NCBI RefSeq assembly: GCF_002079305.1 | Contig: NZ_CP015039.1 | Coordinates: 3,271,501 to 3,335,500, forward strand | Source: Rhodovulum sp. P5 | GTDB taxonomy: Bacteria > Pseudomonadota > Alphaproteobacteria > Rhodobacterales > Rhodobacteraceae | Direction of reading: 5' to 3' | Length of the DNA stretch: 64,000 bases | Shown here: piece by piece, positions 1 to 10,237 of the stretch | Layout: each line of letters opens with the position of its first letter | How positions within the stretch are numbered: the first letter of the stretch is position 1 | Translations under genes and position numbers: made by a program | The notes under the pieces: model-generated | What the model saw: only the letters and a program-made list of their open reading frames with translations | Databases searched by the model: none | Told to the model about the DNA's origin: nothing

Positions 1-107
1 CGTTTCAGCGCGACGCGCATCGCGTCCGACCCATAGATCAGAAGGCCGATGCGCTCCGGTTCGGGCCGGGTGAAGTACCGGGTTGCCGCGCGCCCCGAAA
101 GCTTCAT
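1..107 (-). CDS. holA: DNA polymerase III delta subunit, N-terminal fragment
   Basis: Only the first 35 codons are inside the window; the gene runs off the left edge. HolA is the clamp-loader subunit that opens the sliding clamp. The visible N-terminus begins [12 protein letters not shown] and continues to a segment ending GLLIYGSDAMRVALK, which fits alphaproteobacterial HolA proteins. Its ATG overlaps the TGA of lptE (ATGA), so the two are translationally coupled. The order leuS-lptE-holA is a conserved alphaproteobacterial arrangement and supports the call despite the short fragment. Confidence 0.8.
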   Translation of the reverse strand, partial: MKLSGRAATRYFTRPEPERIGLLIYGSDAMRVALK

Positions 108-595
108 TGCGGCAGCGTGCCCGCGACCCCGATCAGCCGCGTCACCAGATCGTCGGCCAGCACCGTCATCAGGCGGCGTTCGGCATCGCGCTGTGCCGCA
201 AGGGTGGCGACGGTGCTGTCCGCCGTCGAATAGGCCGAGAAGTTCGTGACACTGCCGGAGTGGACGACCTGACCCGTGGTGAGGTCAAGCAAGCGGTACG
301 CCACCGTCCCCACAAGGTGATAGCGGGTCGTGTCGGTCGTATTGGCGACCCGGTCACGGGTGGTTTTCACGTCATAGGTCATCCGGTATCGCGGCGTGCC
401 GGCGCGGCCAAGGCGGTCTTCCAGCCGCTCGACCAGCGCGAAGTCGTATTTGTCTTTCGGGTCGTCAAAGCCGATCCGGTGGCGCAGCGCGGTTGCCACC
501 CCACCGGTACCATAGACGGGGCGGAACCCGCAGGCGCCGCACATCGCCAGCGCGGCCAGCCCGGCCAGAGCGGCTCTGCGATCAGACCACGACAT
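104..595 (-). CDS. lptE: LPS-assembly lipoprotein LptE
   Basis: A 163-residue outer-membrane lipoprotein that plugs and helps assemble the LptD barrel inserting lipopolysaccharide in the outer leaflet. The N-terminus is an Arg-rich stretch, a hydrophobic Ala/Leu segment and then [11 protein letters not shown]. The CGFRPxYG motif after the lipidated Cys is the typical LptE signature. The body ends with the conserved helical region ([22 protein letters not shown]). It overlaps the 3' end of leuS by 14 bases and the start of holA by 4, so the three genes form one operon. Confidence 0.88.
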   Translation of the reverse strand: MSWSDRRAALAGLAALAMCGACGFRPVYGTGGVATALRHRIGFDDPKDKYDFALVERLEDRLGRAGTPRYRMTYDVKTTRDRVANTTDTTRYHLVGTVAYRLLDLTTGQVVHSGSVTNFSAYSTADSTVATLAAQRDAERRLMTVLADDLVTRLIGVAGTLPQ

Positions 596-3344
596 TGACG
601 ATCCGGCCCGGAACCACGATCAGCTTTTTCGGGCTTCCGCCTTGCAGCGCCTTCACGACGGCCTCGTCGGCGAGCGCCAGCTTCTCAATTTCCTCCTTGG
701 CCATGTCCTTGGGCACGCGGATTTCCGACCGTCGCTTGCCGTTGATCTGGATCGGCAGGGTCACCGTGTCCTCGACCAGCAGGGCAGGATCGGCCTTGGG
801 CCAGGGCGCGTTGGCGATCAGGCCCTCGCCGCCCAGCATGTCCCAGACTTCCTCCGACAGGTGGGGGGTCATGGGGGCCATCAGTTGCGCCATCACCATT
901 GCGGCGTCCCGCCGCGCGGCAAGCGAGGCGCTGGATTTGGCCAAAACATTCGTGAAAGCATAAAGTTTTGCGACCGAGGTATTGAAGCCGAAGCTCTCGA
1001 CGCCCATAGTCACGTCATGGATCGTCTTATGCAGGGCGCGGCGCAGGGTTAAATCGTCTTCCCCCTTGTTCGCCGCGCCCTCGCATTTTCCTGAATCCTC
1101 TGATTCGTAAGACGCGATCCCGCCCTCGTTCAGTTCCTCGGAAATGCCGTGCGCGATGCGCCAGACCCGGCCCAGATGTTTATAGGCGGCTTCGGCCCCT
1201 GCGGCGGTCCATTCCACGTCCCGCTCCGGCGGGCTGTCCGACAGCATGAACCAGCGCGCGGTATCGGCCCCGAAGGCGTTGATGATGTTCACGGGGTCGA
1301 CGACATTCTTCTTCGATTTCGACATCTTGGCAGAGGGGATGATCTCGACGCCTTCATTTTCGCTATCGTCCTCGGACAATTGCGCACGAACGTCGTCGGG
1401 GTTTTCAGGATCCCGACCTGCTCGTTGCATCAGGTAGCGGCTTACGGCGCGTCTCTGACCCGTGTCATCAGTCAAAGTTACGACATCCTCGGGGAATAGG
1501 TAGAGATTGCGGCGAACCGCTTCGTCGGCAACTGCGCCGCTGCCCTCGACGGGAGGCCCCCAAGCGCCAAGGCGGAGATAGATCTCGTGCGTCACCATGC
1601 CCTGTGTGAAGAGCGCGTTGAACGGCTCTTTCGCCTTTTCGGGCAGGTGGCCGGTGATGTGCATCGCCCGTGCGAAGAAGCGGGAATAGAGCAGGTGGAG
1701 AATCGCATGCTCGATGCCCCCGATATACTGGTCGACATTCATCCAGTACTCGGCCTCGCCGAGATCGGTGGGCGTCGTCAGATGGGGCGCGGTGAAGCGG
1801 GCGAAATACCACGACGAATCGACGAAGGTGTCCATCGTGTCGGTTTCGCGCTTCGCCGGCGCCCCGCATTTGGGGCAGGTGCAGTCCCGCCATGTCGGAT
1901 GACGATCCAGCGGGTTGCCGGGGATTGAGAAATCGATCGGCTTGCCGCCCTCGTCATAGGGCAGCGCGATGGGCAGGTTTTCCTTCTTCTCGGGCACCAC
2001 ACCGCAACTGTCGCAATGGACAACCGGGATCGGGCAGCCCCAATAGCGTTGGCGGCTGAGCCCCCAGTCGCGCAGGCGGAACTTGGTCACGCCCTGGCCG
2101 ACGCCGTTTTCTTCGCAAAAGGCGATGGCGGCATCCACGGCCTCTTCCCCGGTTGCGATCTCGTCCCAGGCGAAGGCTTTCAGCCAGCGGACCTTCTCGG
2201 TCTTCGGCGGCACGAAGGCGTCGTTTTCGACCGGCTCGCCGTTTTCCAGCGCAACGAAGGTATCGGTGACCGGCAGATCGTACTTCCGCGCGAAATCGAG
2301 GTCGCGCTGGTCATGGGCCGGGCAGCCGAAGATCGCGCCGGTGCCATAGTCCATCAGGATGAAGTTCGCGATGTAGACCGGCAGTTCCCAAGCCGTATCA
2401 AAGGGATGGCGGACGCGCAGACCGGTGTCGAAGCCTTTCTTCTCGGCCTTTTCCAACTCCTCCTCGCTGGTCCCCATCTTGCGGCAATCGGCGCAGAACG
2501 CGGCGATTTCGGGATTGTCCTTCTCCAGCGTCTTGGCCAGCGGATGGTCGGGCGAGATGCCCAGAAAGCTTGCCCCCATCAGCGTATCGGGCCGCGTGGT
2601 GTAGACCTCGACCCGGTCGAAGCCCTCCGGCGGGTCGATCAGCGAGAACGCCATTTGCAACCCGCGCGACTTGCCGATCCAGTTGCGCTGCATCAGCTTG
2701 ACCTTCTCCGGCCAGTCGTCCAGCCCGTCGAGCGCGTCCAGCAACTCCTCCGCGAAGTCGGAGATCTTGAAGAACCACTGGGTCAGTTCGCGCCGCTCGA
2801 CCGTCGCGCCAGAGCGCCAGCCCTTGCCCTCGATCACCTGCTCGTTGGCCAGAACGGTCATGTCGACCGGGTCCCAGTTGACGGTGGCGTTCTTGCGATA
2901 GACCAGCCCCGCCTCAAGGAAGTCGAGGAACATCGCCTGCTGCTGACCGTAATATTCCGGGTCGCAGGTGGCGAATTCGCGGCTCCAGTCGATGGAAAGC
3001 CCCATCGGCTTCATCTGTTCGCGCATGTCGCGGATATTGCCGTAGGTCCAGTCCTTGGGATGGCCGCCCCGTTCCATCGCGGCGTTTTCCGCCGGCATCC
3101 CGAACGCGTCCCAGCCCATCGGATGCAGCACGCTGAACCCGCAGGACATCTTGTAGCGCGCGATGACGTCGCCCATCGTGTAGTTGCGCACATGCCCCAT
3201 ATGGATACGGCCCGAGGGGTAGGGGAACATCTCCAGCACGTAGTATTTCGGGCGTCCTTCCTCGCGTTTCGCAGTAAAGGTGCCGTCCGCGGCCCAGGCT
3301 TCCTGCCATCGGGGCTCGATCTCGCTGGGGGTATAGCGCGCCAT
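582..3344 (-). CDS. leuS: Leucyl-tRNA synthetase
   Basis: A 920-residue class I aminoacyl-tRNA synthetase that charges tRNA-Leu. The HIGH motif appears as [11 protein letters not shown] (residues 41-51) and the KMSKS loop as AKMSKSKKN (KMSKS at 673-677); an editing (CP1) domain lies between, followed by the anticodon-binding domain. It is longer than the roughly 850-870 residues usual for relatives. The extra length is mainly an acidic stretch just before KMSKS (around 600-670) and a second insert after [10 protein letters not shown] (about 730-765). The ATG at 3344 gives [14 protein letters not shown], the normal LeuRS start. First gene of leuS-lptE-holA. Confidence 0.97.
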   Translation of the reverse strand: MARYTPSEIEPRWQEAWAADGTFTAKREEGRPKYYVLEMFPYPSGRIHMGHVRNYTMGDVIARYKMSCGFSVLHPMGWDAFGMPAENAAMERGGHPKDWTYGNIRDMREQMKPMGLSIDWSREFATCDPEYYGQQQAMFLDFLEAGLVYRKNATVNWDPVDMTVLANEQVIEGKGWRSGATVERRELTQWFFKISDFAEELLDALDGLDDWPEKVKLMQRNWIGKSRGLQMAFSLIDPPEGFDRVEVYTTRPDTLMGASFLGISPDHPLAKTLEKDNPEIAAFCADCRKMGTSEEELEKAEKKGFDTGLRVRHPFDTAWELPVYIANFILMDYGTGAIFGCPAHDQRDLDFARKYDLPVTDTFVALENGEPVENDAFVPPKTEKVRWLKAFAWDEIATGEEAVDAAIAFCEENGVGQGVTKFRLRDWGLSRQRYWGCPIPVVHCDSCGVVPEKKENLPIALPYDEGGKPIDFSIPGNPLDRHPTWRDCTCPKCGAPAKRETDTMDTFVDSSWYFARFTAPHLTTPTDLGEAEYWMNVDQYIGGIEHAILHLLYSRFFARAMHITGHLPEKAKEPFNALFTQGMVTHEIYLRLGAWGPPVEGSGAVADEAVRRNLYLFPEDVVTLTDDTGQRRAVSRYLMQRAGRDPENPDDVRAQLSEDDSENEGVEIIPSAKMSKSKKNVVDPVNIINAFGADTARWFMLSDSPPERDVEWTAAGAEAAYKHLGRVWRIAHGISEELNEGGIASYESEDSGKCEGAANKGEDDLTLRRALHKTIHDVTMGVESFGFNTSVAKLYAFTNVLAKSSASLAARRDAAMVMAQLMAPMTPHLSEEVWDMLGGEGLIANAPWPKADPALLVEDTVTLPIQINGKRRSEIRVPKDMAKEEIEKLALADEAVVKALQGGSPKKLIVVPGRIVNVVV

Positions 3345-3366
3345 GTTTGGGGTCCTTGCTCAGTCA

Positions 3367-3392
3367 AACGCCGGGCGCGATGGCCCGGCGTT
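3367..3392 (-). terminator. Hairpin between the DUF3576 gene and leuS
   Basis: A perfect 10-bp stem (AACGCCGGGC / GCCCGGCGTT) with a 6-base loop lies just downstream of the DUF3576 stop and upstream of leuS. The T-tract on the minus strand is weak (TTTGACTG), so it could be a terminator or a leuS leader structure. Confidence 0.5.
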
Positions 3393-3429
3393 GTGATAAT
3401 CTTGCGGTGTCGGGCCGTCCAGTGCCGGA

Positions 3430-3960
3430 TCAGAGCTTCCCGTCGCGGATTCGCAACTGCCGGGCACGGGTCAGGATCGCATCCTCCACCGCGCGGGTCG
3501 TTGCGGCATCTACGGGCCCGCCGCGGGTCGCCAACGCAACCTTGAGCGAACGGGCCTCAAGCGCGGGGTCCTGCACATAGACAGTCGCGCGATAGGCGCG
3601 CCTGCCGCCGGGCGGTGTGCCGTAACCAGTTGTGATCACGCCGGAAAACGGATCGACCGACTGGATCGGCAGGAAATTCAGCACATCCAGCGAGGCCTGC
3701 CAGAGATACTTGTTGACCTCGACCGTGGTGTTGGGATCGTCCCTGTCGCTGAACAGATCCCAGATGGTGGAGCGTTTTTCGCCCTCGACCAGCGGCGTGT
3801 TTTCGCGCTGCCGTTCGATGCTGGCCTGCCGCGCGTCTTCCCGGGCGGCTTGCTGTTCGGGGCTGGTGTTCCGTTTGAACAGGCCCCCGCCGCCGCAACC
3901 CGAAAGGCCCAGCGCCAGCGCCCCGATCAGAACCCCGCGCATCATCGTTTGGAAGGTCAT
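3430..3960 (-). CDS. DUF3576 lipoprotein
   Basis: A 176-residue protein of the DUF3576 family (function unknown, mostly alphaproteobacterial). I place the start at the ATG at 3960 (MTFQTMMRGVL); an upstream TTG at 3978 is possible. The N-terminus is a lipoprotein signal: Ala/Leu-rich hydrophobic segment and then LSGCGGGG, predicting lipidation at that Cys and envelope localisation. The mature part has an Arg/Gln-rich helical linker followed by the conserved WDLFSD and VNKYLWQASLDVLNFLPI stretches typical of the family. Monocistronic upstream of leuS and divergent from the porin. Confidence 0.8.
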   Translation of the reverse strand: MTFQTMMRGVLIGALALGLSGCGGGGLFKRNTSPEQQAAREDARQASIERQRENTPLVEGEKRSTIWDLFSDRDDPNTTVEVNKYLWQASLDVLNFLPIQSVDPFSGVITTGYGTPPGGRRAYRATVYVQDPALEARSLKVALATRGGPVDAATTRAVEDAILTRARQLRIRDGKL

Positions 3961-4206
3961 GGATGTCTGCCCCGGCAAGTCTTTTTGCGTCTTTACCGGA
4001 GGGCGTCTGGCCGGACAAGTTTTTTCCCCGTCGGCAAATTCCCGCGCTGGGCGATGCGGTGTGGCACGGCTGCATCAATCCGGGGCGTCCTTTCCGACCG
4101 GGTCCGCAGTTTCTTGCAATTCGGGGGGGCAAGAGCCAAACCGGATGCATACTCAGATCGGATGCCCCGACCTGAGGTGCATCTTGAAACGAATGAGGGA
4201 AAAACC

Positions 4207-5166
4207 ATGAAAAAGGTTCTCCTTGCGACGAGCGCTCTGGCCCTGTCCGCCGGTGTTGCCTCCGCTGAAATGACCCTGAAGGGTTCGGCTGAAATGGGTA
4301 TCTTCGGTGGCGACCTGTACGGTGCTGCCAACGACGCCGCCCAGTTCCACAACGATTTCACCCTGACCTTCGACGGTACGGGCGAAACCGACGGTGGCAT
4401 GTCCTTCGGCTTCCACATCGAAGTTGAAGAGTCGAACGGCTCGAACGCCACCAACGGCAACGCGTCCTACGACAACGAGTACGTGTTCATCTCCGGCGCC
4501 TACGGCACCCTGACCCTCGGTGAGATCGACAGCGCCTACGACAAGCGCCTGACCGAAGTCGCGCTGGCCGGTGGCACCATCACCGACGACGAAACTGTCC
4601 ATTCCGGCTTCTCCGGTAACTCGGAAATGGACGGCATGTACGACAACCAGATCCTGCGCTACGACTACTCGTTCGGCGCCGCTGGCCTGTCGTTCTCGAT
4701 GGAGCAAGAAGCTGACGGCTCCGACGCCGCTGGCATCGACCCGGTCTACGCCCTCGGCTTCAGCTACGACATCGAGCTCTCCTCCATGTCGATCGGCCTT
4801 GGCCTCGGCTACATCACCCAAGATGAATACGGCGACATGATCGGTGTGTCCGTCATCGGTGAAATGGAATCTGGCTTCTCCGTTGGTGTGAACTACTCCA
4901 AGCTCGACCTCGACGGCGCGGGCAACGATTGGGAGCACTTCGGTATCGGCGCTGCCTACACCATGGACGCGTGGACCGTTGCTGCCAACTACGGTAGCTA
5001 CGACTACGACGCCGGCTTGGACGAATCCGGCTGGGGCATCCTCGTGAACTACGACCTGGGCGGCGGTGCTGTCATTCAGGCCGGCTACGGCTCCAGCGAA
5101 AACGACGGCCAAGTGGCCGGCGCGGACCTCGAGTCCTGGTCGTTCGGTATCGCGATGTCCTTCTAA
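4207..5166 (+). CDS. Outer-membrane porin
   Basis: A 319-residue Rhodobacter-type general porin. The ATG at 4207 has a good ribosome site (GAGGGA at 4195-4200) and starts a clear Sec signal peptide cut after GVASA (MKKVLLATSALALSAG...). The mature protein is acidic, rich in Gly, Asp, Tyr and Ser, with alternating beta-strand patterns. It ends ...SFGIAMSF, the terminal Phe being the usual BAM recognition residue of outer-membrane barrels. Codon use is very even and C-ending, as expected for a highly expressed gene. It stands alone, with its own leader (3961-4206) and a strong terminator behind it. Confidence 0.9.
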   Translation: MKKVLLATSALALSAGVASAEMTLKGSAEMGIFGGDLYGAANDAAQFHNDFTLTFDGTGETDGGMSFGFHIEVEESNGSNATNGNASYDNEYVFISGAYGTLTLGEIDSAYDKRLTEVALAGGTITDDETVHSGFSGNSEMDGMYDNQILRYDYSFGAAGLSFSMEQEADGSDAAGIDPVYALGFSYDIELSSMSIGLGLGYITQDEYGDMIGVSVIGEMESGFSVGVNYSKLDLDGAGNDWEHFGIGAAYTMDAWTVAANYGSYDYDAGLDESGWGILVNYDLGGGAVIQAGYGSSENDGQVAGADLESWSFGIAMSF

Positions 5167-5190
5167 GTCTTACGACTTGGTATGACGGAG

Positions 5191-5221
5191 AGAGCGGGCC
5201 TTGTGCCCGCTCTTTTCTTTT
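5191..5221 (+). terminator. Rho-independent terminator of the porin gene
   Basis: A perfect 9-bp stem AGAGCGGGC / GCCCGCTCT with a 5-base loop, followed by TTTCTTTT, 24 bases after the porin stop codon. Confidence 0.92.
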
Positions 5222-5301
5222 CCGGGCGATTTCCGCAGGGGCAAATCGACAAGGGGTTTCGGCCATGCTAAGCCCAGCCGGCCCTGACCTGTATTTGACC
5301 C

Positions 5302-7455
5302 ATGCCGCCTGTCGACCCCGCACAGCTTAACCGCCTTTACCAGAATGCCCTCCGCCGCCAGTCGGCCGGGGATCTTGACGGTGCGGCCGAGCTTTTGACC
5401 CAAATCCTTGCGGCCCGCCCCCGGCAGGCCGAGGCGCTGTTCCAGATGGGGCGCATCGCGATGGCCCGGGGGGCGCCCAAGACCGCCGCCCGGAATTTCG
5501 CCAAGGCGGCCGAGGTCAAACCGGCGGAACCCGCGATCTGGACGGCCTATGCCGAGGCCGTGGCCGCCATTAACGACAAGGCGAAGGCCAAAGCGTTCAT
5601 CAAGAAAGCCAAGGCCGCGCGGCTCGCCCCCCGGCTGCTGGCAACGCTACAGGATATTCTGGCGGGTGCGCGCAAGGCGCCGGTCTCCCCCCTTGGCTCC
5701 GCCGGGCCGGAACATGTGCAGGCCTTGCTGGCCCTTGCCAATTCCGGAAAGCCGGAGGCAGCGGAAACGCGGGCGGCCGAATTGCGCAAGGCGCATCCGG
5801 ACTCCGCGATACTGGCCGATATCCACGGCAATCTTCTGGCCCGGTTGAACAGGCCCGACGCCGCGCGCGAGGCATTCGAGACCGCGCTTCGACTGGCACC
5901 GGATTTCGTCGAGGCGCGGGTGAATTTCGGCCGGTTTCTGGTGGATGCGGGCGATCTGGCCGCGGGCGTTTCGCATCTGGAGGCGGCCGTCCAAATGGCG
6001 CCGAAGCACGGCCCGTCCCTCTTGGCGCTTGGCACAGCGCTTGCGCGTCTGGGCGACACGGAAGGGGCCATCGCTATCCTGACCCGCGCCGCCGCGGCCT
6101 TGCCGAAAGCGCCAGAGCCGCAGGTCAGGTTGGGCGAGGCGCTTTTGGCCGCCAAGGATTTCGGCGCCGCAGCTGTCGCGTTCCGCAAGGCGATCGATCT
6201 TGGCGACCGGCGCCCCCGGGTTCACGAAGACCTTGCCCGGGCGCTCGACGGCTCGGGCCAGCCCGAGGCCGCGCTGGCCGCCCATGACGTGGCCGTGGCC
6301 GCAGACCCGTCCCGGGCAGAGGGGCACGGGCGGCGCGCGATCCAGTTGCAGACGCTGGGACGATTCGACGAGGCGGAGGCCGCCTTTCGCCGTGCCATCG
6401 AACTGGACCCGCATAACGGCGAAGCCTACCGGATGCTGGTCAAGGGGCGCAAACTGAAGGACGGCGATCCGCTGATCGCCGAGATGGAGGCGCTTGCCGC
6501 CCGTCCCGACCTGACCGACCACAGCCGGATGAACCTTGCCTTCGCCCTTGCCAAGGCGATGGAGGATACCGGCCGAACGGACCGCATCTTCCCGTTTCTG
6601 CATGAAGCGAACGCGCTGATGCGCAAGCTCTACCCCTTCGATATCGCCGAGCGACGGGCAGAGATCGACCGGGTGAAGGCCGCCTTCGACGGGGTCGACT
6701 ATACCCGCTCCGTTCCGGGGACGACCGACTATGCCCCGATCTTCGTCACCGGGATGCCCCGGTCGGGCACCACATTGGTGGAACAGATCATCGCCAGCCA
6801 TTCCCGCGTCACAGGCGGGGGTGAGTTGGGCTTCGTCGCGCCCACGGGCCTGAGGATGCTGGATGACGGGGCGGGGGGGCTTCGCGCCCTGTCGGATATG
6901 GCCGACAAGGACATCGCCGGTTTCGGCCGCAAGGTCGAGGCGCATTTCCGGATGCGCCTGCCCGGATCGGATCTGGTCACCGACAAGTCGATCCAGACCT
7001 ATACGGTGGCCGGTCTCGTGCGGCTGGCTTTGCCGAAGGCCCGCATCGTCGTCGTGCATCGCGACCCGCGCGATATCGGGCTGTCGATCTACAAGAACGT
7101 CTTCGCCGAAGGCACGCATCGCTATGCCTACAACCTGCGCGACCTTGGGCAGTATTATCGCCTGTATCTGGAATTGATCGATTTCTGGCGGGCGCGTCTG
7201 CCCGACGGGTTCTACGAAATCGCCTATGAAGACCTCATCGCCGAGCCCGAGGCGCAATCGCGCGCCCTGATCGCGGCCTGCGGTCTGGAGTGGGAGGATG
7301 CCTGCCTCGATTTCCACAAGACCGAACGGCGGGTTTCCACGCTCAGCCTGCATCAGGTGCGCCAGCCGCTGTATGCAACCTCGATGAAGGGGTGGGAACG
7401 GCATCGCGACGATCTGTCGGACCTGATCGAGGCCCTGGGCGACGTGATCGATTGA
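5302..7455 (+). CDS. TPR-repeat sulfotransferase
   Basis: A 717-residue cytoplasmic protein with two parts. Residues about 1-430 are TPR repeats (A/G-x-A-x-x-x-F/L pattern in 34-residue units, for example GRFDEAEAAFRRAIELDPHN). From about 475 there is a sulfotransferase domain with the PAPS 5'-phosphosulfate loop TGMPRSGTTLVEQ (about 483-495) and the 3'-phosphate motif IVVVHRDPRDIGLS (about 583). It probably moves sulfate from PAPS to a carbohydrate, peptide or lipid; the acceptor cannot be read. No strong ribosome site precedes the ATG. It ends 10 bp before the YggS gene and is probably cotranscribed with it. Confidence 0.85.
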   Translation: MPPVDPAQLNRLYQNALRRQSAGDLDGAAELLTQILAARPRQAEALFQMGRIAMARGAPKTAARNFAKAAEVKPAEPAIWTAYAEAVAAINDKAKAKAFIKKAKAARLAPRLLATLQDILAGARKAPVSPLGSAGPEHVQALLALANSGKPEAAETRAAELRKAHPDSAILADIHGNLLARLNRPDAAREAFETALRLAPDFVEARVNFGRFLVDAGDLAAGVSHLEAAVQMAPKHGPSLLALGTALARLGDTEGAIAILTRAAAALPKAPEPQVRLGEALLAAKDFGAAAVAFRKAIDLGDRRPRVHEDLARALDGSGQPEAALAAHDVAVAADPSRAEGHGRRAIQLQTLGRFDEAEAAFRRAIELDPHNGEAYRMLVKGRKLKDGDPLIAEMEALAARPDLTDHSRMNLAFALAKAMEDTGRTDRIFPFLHEANALMRKLYPFDIAERRAEIDRVKAAFDGVDYTRSVPGTTDYAPIFVTGMPRSGTTLVEQIIASHSRVTGGGELGFVAPTGLRMLDDGAGGLRALSDMADKDIAGFGRKVEAHFRMRLPGSDLVTDKSIQTYTVAGLVRLALPKARIVVVHRDPRDIGLSIYKNVFAEGTHRYAYNLRDLGQYYRLYLELIDFWRARLPDGFYEIAYEDLIAEPEAQSRALIAACGLEWEDACLDFHKTERRVSTLSLHQVRQPLYATSMKGWERHRDDLSDLIEALGDVID

Positions 7456-7465
7456 GAGGTGAGGG

Positions 7466-8119
7466 ATGGGACTTCAGGACATCAAGGACCGGGTGACGAA
7501 GGCCGAGGCAGAGGCCGGGCGCGCGCCGGGATCGGTGACACTGATCGCGGTGTCGAAGGTGCAGCCGCTGGAGCGGGTCGAGGCCGTGTTGGACGCGGGG
7601 CAGCGCATCTTTGGCGAGAACAAGGTGCAGGAGGCCGCGGGCAAATGGCCCGATTTCATGGAGCGTTATTCCGGTGTGGAATTGCACCTGATCGGCCCGC
7701 TGCAAAGCAACAAGACCCGGGCGGCGGTAGAGTTGTTCGATGCGATCCACTCGGTCGACCGGCTGAAACTGGCGCGTCGGATCGCTGACCATGCGCAGGA
7801 ACTGGGCCGGTCGCCTGATATCTTCATTCAGGTCAATACCGGGGAGGAGCCGCAAAAGGCGGGCATCCTGCCGACCGAAACCGATGCGTTCGTGGCCGAG
7901 TGCCGCGCGCTGGACCTGCCGGTGCGGGGCCTGATGTGCATTCCGCCGGTGGACGAGACGCCAAGCCTGCATTTCGCCCTGCTGGCCAAGATCGCGGCCC
8001 GCAACGGGCTGGAGGGGCTGTCGATGGGGATGAGTGGGGATTTCGAACAGGCCATCGCCCTTGGCGCCACCCATGTTCGCGTGGGCAGCGCGATCTTCGG
8101 GGAACGGGATTACGGCTGA
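7466..8119 (+). CDS. YggS/PROSC-family PLP-binding protein
   Basis: A 217-residue protein of the YggS (PLPBP) family, a non-catalytic alanine-racemase-fold barrel that binds pyridoxal phosphate and buffers its free level. The PLP lysine is K31 in LIAVSKVQ. The motifs FGENKVQE, HLIGPLQSNK, LMCIPP, SMGMSGDFEQAI and VRVGSAIFGERDY are the family's conserved blocks through to the C-terminus. The ATG has a strong ribosome site (GAGGTGAGG). It follows the sulfotransferase gene by 10 bp. Confidence 0.94.
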   Translation: MGLQDIKDRVTKAEAEAGRAPGSVTLIAVSKVQPLERVEAVLDAGQRIFGENKVQEAAGKWPDFMERYSGVELHLIGPLQSNKTRAAVELFDAIHSVDRLKLARRIADHAQELGRSPDIFIQVNTGEEPQKAGILPTETDAFVAECRALDLPVRGLMCIPPVDETPSLHFALLAKIAARNGLEGLSMGMSGDFEQAIALGATHVRVGSAIFGERDYG

Positions 8120-8156
8120 GGGGCGCGGGCCGATGGCCGCACCGCCGCCAAGGGTA

Positions 8157-8178
8157 CCGCCGCGCTGGTTCGCGGCGG
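8157..8178. terminator. Convergent-end hairpin
   Basis: An 8-bp GC stem (CCGCCGCG / CGCGGCGG, loop CTGGTT) lies between the convergent YggS and chemoreceptor genes. No T-tract follows on either strand, so termination is only inferred from position. Confidence 0.4.
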
Positions 8179-8190
8179 CGGTTCGGTCCG

Positions 8191-9531
8191 TCAGGCGGCC
8201 GTCATCGAACTCAGGAAGTTCCGGACCCGCTCCGACAGCGAAACGGCCTCGCCCGAGACGGTCGTGACAGCCTCTTTCAGCGTGTAGGACGTATCGCCAG
8301 AGCGGTCGACGCGGGCGCTGACATCGTGGATCATCTGCGCCATCTCGTTGGTGCTGGTTGCGGTCGCCTCCGCATGCTGGGAGATTTGCTGGGCGGCGTG
8401 CCGCTGTTCTTCCACGGCGACGCGGATGCTTTCAGAGAAGCTCTGGACCCGCCCGACGCTGTCACCGATGCCCGAGATACGCGACGCGATTTCATCGGTT
8501 TCGCTCTGGATGCGCTGGATGCGCTCGGTGATCGATCCGGTGGCTTCGGTGATCCGTCCGGCCAGCGCCTTGACCTCATAGGCGACGACGGCAAAGCCTT
8601 TGCCGGCCTCGCCTGCGCGCGATGCCTCGACCGTCGCGTTGACCGCAAGCAGGTTGGTCTGCTTGGCGATTTCCGAGATCAGGTTTACCACTTCGCCGAT
8701 TTCCTCGGCCGCCGATTGCAGGGCTTCGGCCTGCGATGAGGAGGTGACGGCGGTTTCCGATGCACTGGACGCGGCCGTCGCGGCATTGTTGACGTCATTC
8801 GTGATCTGCGAGATCGAGGCCGAGAGTTGCTCGATCGCCGAGGCCACAGATTGCGCGCTGGTCGCGATCTGGGAGGCGCTGTCGGAAAGTGACCCAGCGC
8901 CCTGACGGGCATGGCCGATTTCGGTTGTCATGCCGCCGGCCGCTTCGCCGAGTTGGCGCATGGACGAGCCGAGAATTTCAACGAAGTTGCCGACATCATC
9001 CTGAAAACGCTTGCCCAGTTCCTCTTGCCGTTCGGCATAGGCGTCGGACTGCGCCTCGTGGAAGGCCGTCACCGCGATTTCAGTATCGAGCATCAGGACA
9101 CGCGACAGCGCGTCGATCAGCTTGGTCGGATCCTTGCTGCCGAAGACCCCGAAGCGCGGCTGGCATTTCTTCAGGACGATCCCCTGCAGACGGAGGCTGA
9201 CCCGGGAATAGGAGGCGACGTAGTGGCTGATCGGCAGGCCGATCTTGAAATGCACCTTCCCGACCCGCTCGGCACTCGCGAAATAGTCCTGGGTAAAGTC
9301 GTCCATGAACATTCGCGTCCAGTGCTCTTTCTGCTTCTTCTTGGCGTGGTCGCGCAAACCCTCTTTCGTGAAATACCCCGCCCAGTCCGGCGTGTTGGAG
9401 ACCGTGTCGTAGAAGTCGGCGAGAACTTCGTCGAGATGGGGGACGACCATCTGGCCAACCTCACGGACCATTGCCCGCGTATCGCCCTTCAATTCATAGG
9501 CCCAAAGACGGGCTGGTTTGCGCTTCTTCAT
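8191..9531 (-). CDS. Globin-coupled-sensor chemoreceptor (HemAT-like)
   Basis: A 446-residue soluble chemoreceptor without membrane segments. Residues 1-165 form a protoglobin sensor; H94 in [11 protein letters not shown] sits where the heme-binding proximal histidine of HemAT-type sensors lies. Residues about 190-446 are a methyl-accepting signalling coiled coil with the hairpin tip [20 protein letters not shown] starting at 287, which contacts CheA/CheW. It probably senses oxygen or another gas from the cytoplasm and steers aerotaxis. Its only chemotaxis-related neighbour in the window is the membrane receptor at 52.7 kb. No CheR-tether pentapeptide is seen at the C-terminus (FLSSMTAA). Confidence 0.9.
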   Translation of the reverse strand: MKKRKPARLWAYELKGDTRAMVREVGQMVVPHLDEVLADFYDTVSNTPDWAGYFTKEGLRDHAKKKQKEHWTRMFMDDFTQDYFASAERVGKVHFKIGLPISHYVASYSRVSLRLQGIVLKKCQPRFGVFGSKDPTKLIDALSRVLMLDTEIAVTAFHEAQSDAYAERQEELGKRFQDDVGNFVEILGSSMRQLGEAAGGMTTEIGHARQGAGSLSDSASQIATSAQSVASAIEQLSASISQITNDVNNAATAASSASETAVTSSSQAEALQSAAEEIGEVVNLISEIAKQTNLLAVNATVEASRAGEAGKGFAVVAYEVKALAGRITEATGSITERIQRIQSETDEIASRISGIGDSVGRVQSFSESIRVAVEEQRHAAQQISQHAEATATSTNEMAQMIHDVSARVDRSGDTSYTLKEAVTTVSGEAVSLSERVRNFLSSMTAA

Positions 9532-9633
9532 GGTAGGGCTCGCTCTCCGGCTTGCGGCACTCGGTTCCGAGCCGCACTATCACCAGAGAGTTCTTTCGCT
9601 GACGTTACCGGGAAAGAAGCTGTTTAGAACTTT

Positions 9634-9662
9634 AAATGAAAAGGCCGCCCGAACGGACGGCC
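9634..9662 (-). terminator. Terminator of infC
   Basis: On the minus strand an 8-bp stem GGCCGTCC / GGGCGGCC (one G-T pair) with loop GTTC is followed by TTTTCATTT, just after the infC stop. Confidence 0.88.
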
Positions 9663-9691
9663 CTGCGGTGCCAAGGGGGGGGCACCCCACT

Positions 9692-10237
9692 TCAGGATTT
9701 CAGGGGACCGATCATCATGATCATCTGTCGGCCTTCCATCTTCGGCATGTTCTCGACCTTGCCGATCTCCTTGACGTCCTCGGCGACCCGTTCCAGCAGG
9801 TCACGGCCAAGATTCTGGTGCGCCATCTCGCGGCCGCGGAATCGCAGCGTGACCTTCACCTTGTCGCCGTTTTCCAGAAACCGCACGACGTTGCGCATCT
9901 TGACATCATAGTCGTGGGTGTCGGTGTTCGGGCGGAACTTGACCTCCTTGACCTCGATGATCTTCTGTTTCTTGCGCGCCTCGGCCTCGCGTTTCTGCGT
10001 CTCGTACTTGAACTTGCCGAAGTCCATGATCTTGCAGACGGGCGGTGTGGCGTTGGGGGAAATCTCGACAAGGTCAAGCCCGGCCTGCTGGGCCAGTTCA
10101 AGGGCCCGGGCGGGTTTCACGACGCCGACATTTTCACCTTCTGCGCCGATCAGGCGGATCTCAGGGGCGCGAATGCGGTCGTTGACGCGGGGTCCGGTTT
10201 CGCGCGTGGGGGGCGCGTTGTGCGGTCTGCGAGCTAT
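9692..10237 (-). CDS. infC: Translation initiation factor IF-3, ATA start codon
   Basis: IF-3 binds the 30S subunit and rejects wrong start codons and initiator tRNAs. Homology begins well upstream of the first ATG (10120). The in-frame sequence from 10237 reads (M)[19 protein letters not shown], the usual alphaproteobacterial IF-3 N-terminus, and its first codon is ATA. A ribosome site AAAGGA lies 8 bases before it. This gives 181 residues, the normal length, against 142 from the ATG. Non-AUG starts are known for infC elsewhere (AUU in Escherichia coli) and allow IF-3 to repress its own synthesis. The C-terminal domain carries [17 protein letters not shown]. Confidence 0.92.
   Translation of the reverse strand: MARRPHNAPPTRETGPRVNDRIRAPEIRLIGAEGENVGVVKPARALELAQQAGLDLVEISPNATPPVCKIMDFGKFKYETQKREAEARKKQKIIEVKEVKFRPNTDTHDYDVKMRNVVRFLENGDKVKVTLRFRGREMAHQNLGRDLLERVAEDVKEIGKVENMPKMEGRQMIMMIGPLKS

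Noticed and set aside
2016..3545. A 509-codon plus-strand ORF opposite leuS
   Set aside because: It is the complement of a clearly functional synthetase gene, with His/Arg/Asp-rich translation and no recognisable domain; typical antisense openness in GC-rich DNA.
9692..10120. infC starting at the ATG at 10120
   Set aside because: It would drop the conserved first 39 residues and has no ribosome site; the ATA at 10237 restores normal length.
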